Shown here in pieces: positions 8,785 through 17,756 of a DNA stretch of 64,000 nucleotides (position 1 is the stretch's first letter; every line of letters begins with the position of its first letter). The stretch comes from Breoghania sp. L-A4 (GTDB lineage: Bacteria; Pseudomonadota; Alphaproteobacteria; Rhizobiales; Stappiaceae), in contig NZ_CP031841.1 in the NCBI RefSeq assembly GCF_003432385.1, forward strand, positions 62,001 to 126,000, in the 5' to 3' direction. Position numbers and translations under genes: made by a program. The notes below the pieces were generated by a model. The model saw only the letters and a list, made by a program, of their open reading frames with translations. It ran no database searches and was not told where the DNA came from.

Positions 8785-9761
8785 CCGCCTTGTTGTGCGC
8801 CCTGCTTTGGCTGTCTCCGGCGCTGGCGCATCAGTTCGCGCCCTCCCTGCTCGAGCTCGAGGAGACCGGAGACACCCAGGTCCGGGTGTTCTGGAAGCAG
8901 CCGCTGGTCAAGGTCGCGGGCAGCAATCTGACGCCCGTGCTCCCAGGCGAATGCACCGGCAAGGACGCGCCGGATGTGCGCCGCGACGACACCGGGATGG
9001 TCGCGACATGGCGGATCGACTGCCCCGGCGGGCTCTCCGGCAAGTCCATTGCCGTGGAAGGCATCGCGGAAAGCCGCGCCAATGTCTTGCTGCGGATCGT
9101 CATGGCCGACGGGACCTCGATCAATCAGGTGCTTACGCCGGAGACCGCGGTCTTCACCATCACCGGCCGGCAGCCGTGGACCACAATCGTCTCCGGCTAC
9201 GCGACGATCGGCGGCGAGCACATCCTCGGCGGCTTTGACCACCTGCTGTTCGTGCTGGGGCTGACCCTGCTGGCGCCCGGCATCGGCAGTCTGCTTCGAA
9301 CCGTCACCGCCTTCACCGTCGGGCACAGCGTCACGCTGGGGCTGGCCGTCCTCGGCTTCGTCAATCTGCCGCCGGCGCCGGTCGAAATCGCCATCGCCGC
9401 CTCGATCCTCGTGCTCGCCGTCGACCTGACACGACAGCCGGAGAACCGCTGGCTGCGCGCCAACGGCTGGCCCCTGGCGGCGGGCTTCGGCCTGCTGCAT
9501 GGGCTGGGGTTTGCCGGAGCCCTGTCGCAGGTCGGCCTGCCGCAATCCGATATTCCGCTCGCCCTGTTGGCCTTCAACATCGGCATCGAGATCGGGCAGA
9601 TCGCCTTCGTCGTCACCGTCCTGCTGGCGAGCGTCGCTCTTGTGCGCTTGCCCCGCCCGGTGCTCGCGCGCGCGCATCTCCTTCCGGCCTATGTCATCGG
9701 CGTGCCCGCCGCCTTCTGGATGATCGAACGGGGCTGGGGCGCCCTGGGGATCGGCGGCTAG
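8769..9761 (+). CDS. HupE/UreJ family membrane protein
   Basis: This 330-residue protein starts at a GTG behind GGAGG and overlaps the preceding gene by 16 bp. A signal peptide (to ALAHQF, about residue 21) is followed by a periplasmic beta-rich domain (about 25-130) and then about six or seven membrane helices. The HupE/UreJ motifs GGEHILGGFDHLLFVLGL, FTVGHSVTLGLA, GLLHGLGFAGAL and FNIGIEIGQIAF are all present, with histidines placed as in nickel/cobalt transporters. It belongs to the longer HupE_UreJ_2 type, not the short hydrogenase-linked HupE. No hydrogenase or urease gene is nearby, so the substrate is unknown; metal supply to the DUF3604 protein is one inference. Confidence 0.85.
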   Translation: MFRLLAALLCALLWLSPALAHQFAPSLLELEETGDTQVRVFWKQPLVKVAGSNLTPVLPGECTGKDAPDVRRDDTGMVATWRIDCPGGLSGKSIAVEGIAESRANVLLRIVMADGTSINQVLTPETAVFTITGRQPWTTIVSGYATIGGEHILGGFDHLLFVLGLTLLAPGIGSLLRTVTAFTVGHSVTLGLAVLGFVNLPPAPVEIAIAASILVLAVDLTRQPENRWLRANGWPLAAGFGLLHGLGFAGALSQVGLPQSDIPLALLAFNIGIEIGQIAFVVTVLLASVALVRLPRPVLARAHLLPAYVIGVPAAFWMIERGWGALGIGG

Positions 9762-9802
9762 AGCATTTCCGTGTTGCCTGTCGGCCTCCAGACATACCGC
9801 GA

Positions 9803-11125
9803 TTGAGCGGAACTCTTCAGATTGCGTGCTCCGGAGGTGGGCCGGCGTCGTTGACGCCCCTCGCGAATCACCCGTGCGCCGGAGGAACACCTTTCTTCGG
9901 TGGAACAATCGCAATTATAGTACTTTTCCTGCCGGAGCTCACGCCGGCCTCCCCAAGGGGTGCGGCCTCAGCATTTTTATCAAGTATTTGTAACCAATAC
10001 GGTTTCTTCTCGATAGCGCCCACCGCGGATCCTGCGTTTTGCGGTACAGGAGAAACGGCCTATTGTTGGACGAGCCTTGGCACTCCGCGCCGGGGAATCG
10101 AGCGCCGACAGGAAGCCAAGACGCTGGACACATCAGGCAAGCCCCACGCCCATACCGACGTCAGCGGCGATACTGACCCGGATGCGACGCCGTTCCGCTC
10201 GACCGTGGTTCGGGACGCCGCGCATCAGACCACCCTGCAGCCATGGGTTCCGATGGACTGCTACCAGTTGTCCAGGGGCGATCGGGTCGGGCGAATGGAC
10301 ATCCTCGACCTCGGCGCCCAGCGGCTCGTGCGCGAGCACCAGCACGCGACGGTGCAGAAACTCGGGATCATGCCCAAAGGCCTGTGCACAATCTCGCTGT
10401 CGCGCATCCCCATCGTGCGCTTCTCCGAGATCCTCGAGAGCGACGATCAGTCGGTGTTCTTCCTGCCGGAAAACACGGAGTTCGACGTCCATGTCCCCGC
10501 CGGCACCAAAACCGCCTATGTCAGCTTCAATCAGGACGATTTCCTGCACGCCGCGCGGATACTCGATCCAGAGGGCTGGGATACCGCGCCGCAACAGCTG
10601 ACCTGGCTGCAAACGCCGCAGAAGGCGGCCTTGTGGCAGGCCATCGGCCAATGGTTCCAGATCGCCGACGGCGAGACGGCGACCGCGCCGCAAGCGGACG
10701 TGTTGCAGAAGGTCCTGTTCGAGACCGTCCTCCAGGTCGCAACCGCCGTGCCGCTGAATTGCGCGAGCGATCCCTCCGCGTCAACCCGCCGCCGGGCCAT
10801 GCGCATCGCCCGGGCGGCGAGCGCCTTCATCGAGGGACGCCTGTCGGAAGACCAATTGCCCACGATGATCGAGATCTGCCGCGAACTCCGGGTTTCCCGG
10901 CGCACGCTGCAATATGCCTTCCTCGACTACGCCAGCCTCACGCCGCTCGACTATCTGCGGCGTGTCCGGCTCAACGGCGCGCGCAGGCTGCTGCGCGAGA
11001 CCGATCCGCAGGCGATCACGGTGACCGAGGCCGCCATGCGCTTCGGCTTCCTGCATCTCGGCCGCTTCGCGCAGGACTACAAAACCCTTTTCGGCGAGTC
11101 CCCCTCCGCGACACTCGCCGCCTAA
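9803..11125 (+). CDS. AraC-family transcriptional regulator (start uncertain)
   Basis: The C-terminal 110 residues form a standard AraC/XylS DNA-binding domain: EICRELRVSRRTLQYAFLDYASLTPLDYLRRVRLNGARRLL and TVTEAAMRFGFLHLGRFAQDYKTLFGESP. The N-terminal domain resembles the EutR-like group (FRSTVVRDAAH, then MDILDLGAQRLVREHQHATVQKLG). The open frame extends up to 9803, but 9960-10060 is AT-rich and unlike coding sequence. The true start is probably nearer 10100-10205, where an in-frame GTG lies at 10205. It sits between the HupE gene and the autotransporter, both on the same strand, and could control either. Confidence 0.8.
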   Translation: MSGTLQIACSGGGPASLTPLANHPCAGGTPFFGGTIAIIVLFLPELTPASPRGAASAFLSSICNQYGFFSIAPTADPAFCGTGETAYCWTSLGTPRRGIERRQEAKTLDTSGKPHAHTDVSGDTDPDATPFRSTVVRDAAHQTTLQPWVPMDCYQLSRGDRVGRMDILDLGAQRLVREHQHATVQKLGIMPKGLCTISLSRIPIVRFSEILESDDQSVFFLPENTEFDVHVPAGTKTAYVSFNQDDFLHAARILDPEGWDTAPQQLTWLQTPQKAALWQAIGQWFQIADGETATAPQADVLQKVLFETVLQVATAVPLNCASDPSASTRRRAMRIARAASAFIEGRLSEDQLPTMIEICRELRVSRRTLQYAFLDYASLTPLDYLRRVRLNGARRLLRETDPQAITVTEAAMRFGFLHLGRFAQDYKTLFGESPSATLAA

Positions 11126-11378
11126 CCGCCGGATAATGCGGCCGATTTTTCGCGATTTGCCGAAATCGGATAGCGCGCGTTCCCCACCTTCCTCAAGAAT
11201 GCACCGCGCCGACCCCGTCACGCTGTCCACACGGCGCGGCGTGTCGGCGTGGGTCGCGTTCTGTCGAAAGGGTGCCGCCATGGACGTCTTTTGCGTCCGG
11301 GCCAACGCCGCGGCGTCGCGGCCTCATCTGATTTCAACAGGGGCGCGGCCGGCTTGCGGGCGCGGGGAACTGAACAAC

Positions 11379-14300
11379 ATGCGGCATTCTTTTATCGGCG
11401 AACCGGGACTGGCCGTCCGACCAGGCTCCCCTGCGCGGCGGCGCGCCATGCTGCTGTCCGCCACCGCGCTGGTCTCCGCCGCCCTGCTGCTTCCCGCCTC
11501 CCATCCCGCCTTGGCGGTGCTCCAAGTGAACGGCAACCAGACGCTGATCGGCACGGGAGAGGGCGGCGACGGCACCGAAGGCACGCTTGGCACCAGTCCG
11601 CTTGATCTGGGATCAGACACCGTCTTCGTGGGCACCGGTTCAGCGTCCGGAAGCCTGACGATTTCGGCCGGCGGCTCGCTCTCGAACGAGAATAGTTATT
11701 TGGGGTTTTCTGCCGGCTCGACCGGCACGGTCATGGTGACGGGCGCCGACAGCGCGTTGACGAGTTCGATATACCTTTATGTCGGCGGATATGGTGCCGG
11801 CGAACTGACGGTTTCGGATGGCGGGTCGGTCTCGAGCAAGCATGCTTATGTAGGGGTTTTTTCCGGTTCGACCGGCACGGTCACGGTGAAGGGCGCGGAA
11901 AGCGCGTTGACGATTTCATCAAACTTTTCAGTCGGCAATGAAAGTGCCGGCGACCTGACTGTTTCGGATGGAGGGTCGGTCTCTGTCACTTCCGGCGGCG
12001 GCACGATCACCGTCGGCGATTATTCGGGCTCAACCGGCACGATCAACATTGGCGCGGCAGCGGGCGTGGCGGCCGCGGCAGCCGGCATGCTCTACGCGGA
12101 CAACATCGTCTTCGGCGCCGGCGCAGGCACGCTGGTCTTCAACCACACGAGCACGGCCTACCACTTCGATCTCGATGTCAGCGGCGCCGGATCCGCAAAT
12201 GTGCTGTCCGGCACGACGATACTGACCGGCGCCAACAGCTTCACCGGCGGCACGACGATTTCCGGCGGCACGCTTCAGCTCGGCGACGGCGGCACCTCGG
12301 GCAGCCTGAGCGGCAATGTGGTCAACGACGGGACCCTGATTTTCAATCGCAGCAATGCGGTGACCCACGCCGGCGTAATCACCGGCACTGGCTCCGTCAC
12401 CAAGGCGGGAGCGGGCAAGCTGATTCTGACCGGCGCCAACAGCTACAGCGGCGGCACAACCGTTTCCGGCGGTGTGCTGCAAGCCGGAAGCGCCGGGGCC
12501 CTGGCCGCCAATACCGGATACACGGTCAACGGCGGCACGCTCGATCTCGGCAATTTCAACCTGACCGCCTCGTCGCTCTCCGGCACCGGCGGACGCGTCG
12601 ACCTCGGTGGCGCGGCCCTCACCGTGGCCCAGACCGGCAACACCAGCTATGCCGGCGCGATCTCCGGCACCGGTTCCGTCACCAAGGCGGGAGCGGGCAC
12701 ACTGGTCCTGACCGGCGCCAACAGCTACAGCGGCGGCACAACCGTTTCCGGCGGTGTGCTGCAAGCCGGAAGCGCCGGGGCCCTGGCCGCCAATACCGGA
12801 TACACGGTCAACGGCGGCACGCTCGATCTCGGCAATTTCAACCTGACCGCCTCGTCGCTCTCCGGCACCGGCGGACGCGTCGACCTCGGCGGCGCGGCGC
12901 TCACCGTGGCCCAGTCCGGCACCACCGGCTATGCCGGCGTGATCACCGGCACAGGCTCCGTCACCAAGGCCGGAGCAGGCACGCTGGTCCTGACCGGCGC
13001 CAACACCTATTCCGGCGGCACGACGATCAGCGCGGGGACGCTTCAGGTCGGCGACGGCGGTACCTCGGGCAGCCTGACCGGCGATGTGACCAACGACAGT
13101 GCCTTGATTTTCAATCGCAGCAATGCGGTGACCCATGCCGGCGTGATCACCGGCACAGGCTCCGTCACCAAGGCGGGAGCGGGCACGCTGGTCCTGACTG
13201 GCGCCAACAGCTACAGCGGCGGCACGACCGTTTCCGGCGGTGTGCTGCGAGCCGGAAGCGCCGGCGCCCTGGCCGCCAATACCGGATACGCGGTCAACGG
13301 CGGCACGCTCGATCTTGGCGGTTTCGACCTCACCGCCTCGTCGCTCTCCGGCACCGGCGGAAGCGTCGACCTCGGCGGCGCGGCGCTCACCGTGGCCCAG
13401 TCCGGCACCACCGGCTATGCCGGCGCGATCATCGGCACCGGCAGCCTCACAAAGGCCGGAACGGGCACGCTGGTCCTGAGTGGCGCCAACACCCACACCG
13501 GCGGCACGACGATCTCGGCGGGCACCGTGCAGGTCGGCGACGGTGGCACCTCGGGCAGCCTGAGCGGCAATGTGGTCAACGAGGGCACGCTGGCCTTCAA
13601 CCGCTCGGATGCGGTGACCTATGCCGGCGCGATTTCCGGCACAGGCTCCGTCACCAAGGCCGGAGCGGGCACGCTGGTGCTGACCGGCGCCAACACCTAT
13701 TCCGGCGGCACGACGATCCAGGCCGGGACGCTTCAGATCGGCGACGGTGGCGCAACGGGCGCGCTCGCCGGCGATGTGACCAACAACGGCGCGCTGGCCT
13801 TCAACCGCTCGGATGCGATTGCCTTCGACGGCGCGATCTCCGGCGCCGGCACCGTCACCAAGACCGGAGCGGGCACGCTGGTCCTGAGTGGCGACAGCAC
13901 CCACACCGGCGGCACGACGATCAGCGCGGGGACGCTTCAGCTCGGCGACGGCGGCACAACGGGCGCGCTCGCCGGCGATGTGACCAACAACGGCGCGCTG
14001 GCCTTCAACCGCTCGGATGCGATTGCCTTCGACGGCGCCATTTCCGGCGCCGGCACCGTCACCAAGGCCGGAGCGGGCACGCTGGTCCTGAGCGGCGCCA
14101 ACAGCTACACCGGCGGCACGACGGTTTCGGGAGGCGGGCTGGTGGTCAACGGCAGCCTTGCCGGCACGCTGGCGCTCGCCTCCGGGACTTTCCTCGGTGG
14201 CTCCGGCACCGTGTCGGACGTGACGCTGGCCTCCGGGGCGACCCTCGCGCCGGGCAATTCCATCGGCACGCTGAACGCCGGCGATGTGACCTTCTCCTCG

Positions 14301-15713
14301 GGCTCCACGTATGAGGTGGAAGTCGATGCCTCGGCGCGGTCCGACAAGCTGGTCTCCACCGGCACGGTCACCATCGACAGCGGCGCGACGCTCACGATCC
14401 TCGCCGAGAATCGCACCGACGACGGCTCCACCTACGACCCCAAGACCAGCTACACCGTGCTGAGCGCCAGCGCCGTCACGGGCAGCTTCGGCACGGTCAC
14501 GGAAAACTTCGCGTTTCTCGATGCCGGGCTCGATTATTCCTCCACGGACGTGACGCTGACGCTGAGGCGCAACGACATCGATTTTAAGGCAGGGGCCGGG
14601 ACGCAGAACCAGAGAAACGTCGCCAAGGCGATCCAGGACACCGGCTCCGGCCAGATTTACGATGCGGTCCTGACCCTGCCCGACAGCGAGACCGAGGCGG
14701 CCTTCCAGCAGATGACCGGCGAGATGCACGCGAGCCTGCGCGGCGCCTTGGTCACCGGCGCCACCATCGACCGCGCGGCGATGAACCAGCGGCTGCTGAA
14801 CGCCTTCGGTCAACTGGGCGCATCGGGCGATCAGGCCTCCATGGGCTTTCACGGCGCAGGCTCAGTGCCCGCGCTCGCGCAGCTCAACGCCCAGGTCTGG
14901 AGCCAGGCGTTCGGCGGCTGGGGCGAGGCCGACGCCACCGCCACCACGGCGCGCATGACCAGCTACGGCGGCGGCTTCGTGGGCGGCCTGGACGCCGAGA
15001 TTTTCCCCGGCTGGCGCACCGGTGTTATGGCCGGCTATTCGCACAGCCAGTTCACCTCGACGGCCAACGGCGCCAACGGCTCGGCCGACAGCTACCACGC
15101 CGGCGTCTACGCCGGCACGCGGGCGGGCGCGTTCGGCCTGCGGCTGGGGGCGAGCTACACGCTGCACCAGCTGGACACCAGCCGGACGGTCGCCTTTCCC
15201 GGCTTCACCGATCGCCTGTCGGCCGGCTATACCGGCTCCACGGCGCAGGCCTTCGTCGAAGCGGGCTACACGCTGGACACACGGTTCGCGCGGCTTGAGC
15301 CCTTCGCCGGCCTCGCCCTGGTCAACCAGCACAGCGACGGCTTCACCGAGAGCGGCGGCGCCGCGGCGCTTACGAGCCGCAGCACCAACGACACCATCGG
15401 CGTGACCACGCTGGGCCTACGCGGCGAGAGCGTCTTCGCAACGGTCCACGGCTTCACCACGTCGCTGACCGGCTCGCTCGCCTGGCGCCACGCCTTCGGC
15501 GATGTCGAACCACGGTCCGCCATGCGTTTTGCCTCCGGCGGCGCGGGTTTTGCCATCACCGGCACGCCGATCGACGCGGACACGGCGCTGGTCGAGGCCG
15601 GGCTTTCCTTCGCGAAGGACGATAAACTCGGCATCGCCCTCACCTACCAGGGCGAACTCGGCGCCAACGCCCAGGACCACACGGGCCGCGCCAGCCTCCG
15701 CTACCGGTTCTAA
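11379..15713 (+). CDS. Type V autotransporter with PATR beta-strand repeats
   Basis: From the ATG at 11379, with GGGGAA upstream, the protein has 1444 residues. A signal peptide follows a basic extended N-region (RRRAMLLSATALVSAALLLP). The passenger opens with two or three 44-residue repeats of the type GELTVSDGGSVSS / GSTGTVTVKGAESALT. It then has eight or nine autotransporter-associated strand repeats (TKAGAGTLVLTGANTYSGGT and variants) forming a predicted beta-helix. The last 270 residues, from AQVWSQAFGGWGEAD to ASLRYRF, are an outer-membrane beta-barrel with a terminal aromatic residue. It is likely a surface adhesin or biofilm factor; no protease triad is evident. An in-frame extension to 11136 is possible but lacks a good ribosome-binding site. 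Confidence 0.9.
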   Translation: MRHSFIGEPGLAVRPGSPARRRAMLLSATALVSAALLLPASHPALAVLQVNGNQTLIGTGEGGDGTEGTLGTSPLDLGSDTVFVGTGSASGSLTISAGGSLSNENSYLGFSAGSTGTVMVTGADSALTSSIYLYVGGYGAGELTVSDGGSVSSKHAYVGVFSGSTGTVTVKGAESALTISSNFSVGNESAGDLTVSDGGSVSVTSGGGTITVGDYSGSTGTINIGAAAGVAAAAAGMLYADNIVFGAGAGTLVFNHTSTAYHFDLDVSGAGSANVLSGTTILTGANSFTGGTTISGGTLQLGDGGTSGSLSGNVVNDGTLIFNRSNAVTHAGVITGTGSVTKAGAGKLILTGANSYSGGTTVSGGVLQAGSAGALAANTGYTVNGGTLDLGNFNLTASSLSGTGGRVDLGGAALTVAQTGNTSYAGAISGTGSVTKAGAGTLVLTGANSYSGGTTVSGGVLQAGSAGALAANTGYTVNGGTLDLGNFNLTASSLSGTGGRVDLGGAALTVAQSGTTGYAGVITGTGSVTKAGAGTLVLTGANTYSGGTTISAGTLQVGDGGTSGSLTGDVTNDSALIFNRSNAVTHAGVITGTGSVTKAGAGTLVLTGANSYSGGTTVSGGVLRAGSAGALAANTGYAVNGGTLDLGGFDLTASSLSGTGGSVDLGGAALTVAQSGTTGYAGAIIGTGSLTKAGTGTLVLSGANTHTGGTTISAGTVQVGDGGTSGSLSGNVVNEGTLAFNRSDAVTYAGAISGTGSVTKAGAGTLVLTGANTYSGGTTIQAGTLQIGDGGATGALAGDVTNNGALAFNRSDAIAFDGAISGAGTVTKTGAGTLVLSGDSTHTGGTTISAGTLQLGDGGTTGALAGDVTNNGALAFNRSDAIAFDGAISGAGTVTKAGAGTLVLSGANSYTGGTTVSGGGLVVNGSLAGTLALASGTFLGGSGTVSDVTLASGATLAPGNSIGTLNAGDVTFSSGSTYEVEVDASARSDKLVSTGTVTIDSGATLTILAENRTDDGSTYDPKTSYTVLSASAVTGSFGTVTENFAFLDAGLDYSSTDVTLTLRRNDIDFKAGAGTQNQRNVAKAIQDTGSGQIYDAVLTLPDSETEAAFQQMTGEMHASLRGALVTGATIDRAAMNQRLLNAFGQLGASGDQASMGFHGAGSVPALAQLNAQVWSQAFGGWGEADATATTARMTSYGGGFVGGLDAEIFPGWRTGVMAGYSHSQFTSTANGANGSADSYHAGVYAGTRAGAFGLRLGASYTLHQLDTSRTVAFPGFTDRLSAGYTGSTAQAFVEAGYTLDTRFARLEPFAGLALVNQHSDGFTESGGAAALTSRSTNDTIGVTTLGLRGESVFATVHGFTTSLTGSLAWRHAFGDVEPRSAMRFASGGAGFAITGTPIDADTALVEAGLSFAKDDKLGIALTYQGELGANAQDHTGRASLRYRF
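12429..13400 (+). repeat. Near-identical internal DNA repeats in the autotransporter gene
   Basis: A block of about 204 bp occurs at 12429-12632, 12711-12914 and, with a few changes, 13197-13400. The first two copies are 282 bp (94 codons) apart and nearly identical; the third is 486 bp further on. All keep the reading frame and encode the segment from TGANSYSGGT to GGAALTVAQ. Such repeats allow recombination to lengthen or shorten the passenger. Confidence 0.85.
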
Positions 15714-15844
15714 ACAAGGGGAGAAAGCGGACGGGCGGGACACGTTCGCCACGCCCGCTTTGACAACCGAGAGTCGTCGGCGCTGCGCAACCACCGCGAT
15801 GCCGCGCCGCTCACCGTCGATGTTGGTCTTGGCTTGGGGGAACT

Positions 15845-15920
<76 letters not shown>

Positions 15921-16142
15921 TCACCAGTGACGCGCATTTAGGAGAGAGCGCTCGACGCTGTCAAGCCTGTGGCGCAGGGAGCTTGCGGAAATTCGCGCAG
16001 GCACCCGCGGGCCGCAGCTGAAACGCGCTCAGGTCACCAGCAAGACCGCCGACAGCACCATCGACCGCTCAAGTCTTGCGGCGGACGCGCGCGACCGTTA
16101 CATCAGGGACACCACGGTCCAGTTCAAAGAGCAACGGTACCC

Positions 16143-16433
16143 ATGCGCGCCATTCTCGACGTCATTCTCATCGCACTCGACCTCTATGTCTGGGTCGTTA
16201 TCATCAGCGCGATCTTCTCCTGGCTCTATGCCTTCAACATTGTCAATTCGAACAATCAGTTCGTCGGCATGATCGGCCAGGCACTCTACAATCTCACCGA
16301 GCCGGTGCTGCGTCCGATCCGCCGTGTTCTGCCCAACATGGGCGGTCTCGATCTCTCCCCGATCGTTCTGCTGCTCGGCATCTTCCTGATCCAGCGCATC
16401 ATCGTCCTGTACATCTACCCGCAGGTCTTTTGA
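16143..16433 (+). CDS. YggT family membrane protein
   Basis: This is a 96-residue integral membrane protein with two or three hydrophobic segments: LDVILIALDLYVWVVIISAI near the N-terminus and SPIVLLLGIFLIQRIIVLYI at the C-terminus. The YggT hallmark YNLTEPVLRPIRRVLP lies in the loop. Members are linked to membrane or osmotic homeostasis without a defined biochemistry. The start at 16143 matches the family N-terminus; a longer in-frame extension to 15969 has no family similarity. The stop overlaps the TTG start of the DUF167 gene, giving the classic yggT-yggU pair. Confidence 0.85.
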   Translation: MRAILDVILIALDLYVWVVIISAIFSWLYAFNIVNSNNQFVGMIGQALYNLTEPVLRPIRRVLPNMGGLDLSPIVLLLGIFLIQRIIVLYIYPQVF

Positions 16434-16756
16434 TTCAAGCCGCTCCCTGGCGTGCGGACAAGGACGGGCTGTGGCTTGACGTGCGGCTGACGCCGCGCGC
16501 CGGTCACGACCGATTGGACGGGATCAAGATCCTGTCCGACGGGCGGGCGGTGCTGCTGGCGCGCGTGCGCGCGGTGCCGGAGAAGGGCGCGGCCAACGCC
16601 GCGCTCATCACGCTGCTGGCGAAGGTGCTCAGCGTCGGCAAGAGCGGAATTTCAGTGCACAGCGGCCAGACCGCGCGCGTCAAGCGCCTGCGCCTTGCCG
16701 GCGACCCCGAATTTCTTGTCAAGCGTCTCGCCGCGATCCTCACGGACTGCGGATAA
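16430..16756 (+). CDS. DUF167 (YggU) family protein
   Basis: This 108-residue protein begins at a TTG overlapping the yggT stop codon. It carries the DUF167 core: VRLTPRAGHDRLDG (about 18-31), ARVRAVPEKGAANAALITLLAKVL and SGQTARVKRLRL. The molecular role of the family is unknown, although the small fold is conserved from bacteria to eukaryotes. The coupled start implies translation together with yggT. Confidence 0.85.
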   Translation: MIQAAPWRADKDGLWLDVRLTPRAGHDRLDGIKILSDGRAVLLARVRAVPEKGAANAALITLLAKVLSVGKSGISVHSGQTARVKRLRLAGDPEFLVKRLAAILTDCG

Positions 16757-16786
16757 GGCAGCAGGCTGACGTCCGGCGCAGCGCGC

Positions 16787-16981
16787 TCAGACGTCTTCCA
16801 GCGGCCGCGCCTCGTCGGGCAGCATGATCGGGATGCCGTCGCGGATCGGATAAGCCAGCCGGGCGGCGCGGGAAATCAGCTCCTGAGCCTCGCGATCGTA
16901 TTCCAGCGTGGTCTTGGTCACCGGACAGACCAGAATTTCCAGAAGTTTCGGATCAACCGTGTGTCGCGCCTCGTCACCCAT
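16787..16981 (-). CDS. UPF0434/Trm112-like zinc-ribbon protein
   Basis: This is a 64-residue protein of the YcaR/Trm112 family, with [18 protein letters not shown] at the N-terminus and [18 protein letters not shown] at the end. Only one of the usual zinc-ribbon cysteines (CPVT) is retained, as is common in alphaproteobacteria. It is the last gene of a minus-strand run with lonN and the ybbN-type gene. Confidence 0.85.
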   Translation of the reverse strand: MGDEARHTVDPKLLEILVCPVTKTTLEYDREAQELISRAARLAYPIRDGIPIMLPDEARPLEDV

Positions 16982-17023
16982 CAGGGGTCTCCCATCTCGT
17001 GTGCGCCGCTCCGCGGCTGAAAA

Positions 17024-17698
17024 TCATTGCAGGGTCGACGACCCGCCGCCGCGCGCCAGTTCCATCTCGGTGATGGCGATTAGCGTGTCGGCGCGCGCCT
17101 TCAGATCCTCGGCCTCCAGCAGCGCCTGCTTTTCCGCCGGACCGTAGGGGCTCATCATCGACAGCGCGTTGACCAGGATCTCCGTCGACGCATTGGAGAT
17201 GCTTTCCCAGTCGGTTTCCATGTTGTTGGCCTTCAGGTAGGCGCGCAACGCGCGCAACAGGCCGGCGCGGTCCACGGCGTCCTCGCCCTCGGCCTCCAGC
17301 AGATCATGCACAAATTCACCGGCCGATATCCGGCAGATGCGATAACCCTTGCGGCCGTCCAGTTCGTCGCCGATACGGAACCGCGCCACGCCGGTCAGCG
17401 TGATGCGATAGCGGCCATCGCCCGATTCCATGAACCCGGTAATGCGTCCGGCGCAGCCGACGGAGCACAGCGGCGGATTGCCGGCCAGATCCACGTCGCC
17501 CACGTCGAAGCGCGGCTGCACCATGCCGATCATCCTGTCGCCGCGCAGCGCCGCGTCAACCATGTTGAGATAGCGCGGCTCGAAAATGTTCAGCGGCAAC
17601 TCACCGCGCGGCAGCAGCAGCACGCCGGGCAGCGGAAACACCATCAGCGATGACGGCAGATCCGCCAGTCCCTCATAGGATTTGTTGCCTGCATACAT
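17024..17698 (-). CDS. LON peptidase substrate-binding domain protein
   Basis: This 224-residue protein contains only the N-terminal LON domain and has no ATPase or peptidase part. The pattern PSSLMVFPLPGVLLLPRGELPLNIFEPRY is typical, followed by GMVQPRF, GCAGRITGF and the helical C-terminal half. Its function is unknown, although such stand-alone LonN proteins are conserved in Rhizobiales. It lies 59 bp downstream of the ybbN-type gene and probably shares its transcript. Confidence 0.85.
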   Translation of the reverse strand: MYAGNKSYEGLADLPSSLMVFPLPGVLLLPRGELPLNIFEPRYLNMVDAALRGDRMIGMVQPRFDVGDVDLAGNPPLCSVGCAGRITGFMESGDGRYRITLTGVARFRIGDELDGRKGYRICRISAGEFVHDLLEAEGEDAVDRAGLLRALRAYLKANNMETDWESISNASTEILVNALSMMSPYGPAEKQALLEAEDLKARADTLIAITEMELARGGGSSTLQ

Positions 17699-17756
17699 GA
17701 ATCAGGGTCCGCCGCTTGCGTTCATGGGAACCACGCCGGCTCCCGGGATCGGCCGC

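Noticed and set aside
12030-14852. A 940-codon open frame antisense to the autotransporter
   Set aside because: It mirrors the repetitive GC-rich coding sequence of the plus-strand gene, whose signal peptide, repeats and barrel are clear. The antisense product is a low-complexity Gly/Ala/Arg protein.
15921-16142. A coding-like fragment between tRNA-Ala and yggT
   Set aside because: There is no start, no ribosome-binding site and no recognisable family; mentioned only as possible remnant sequence.
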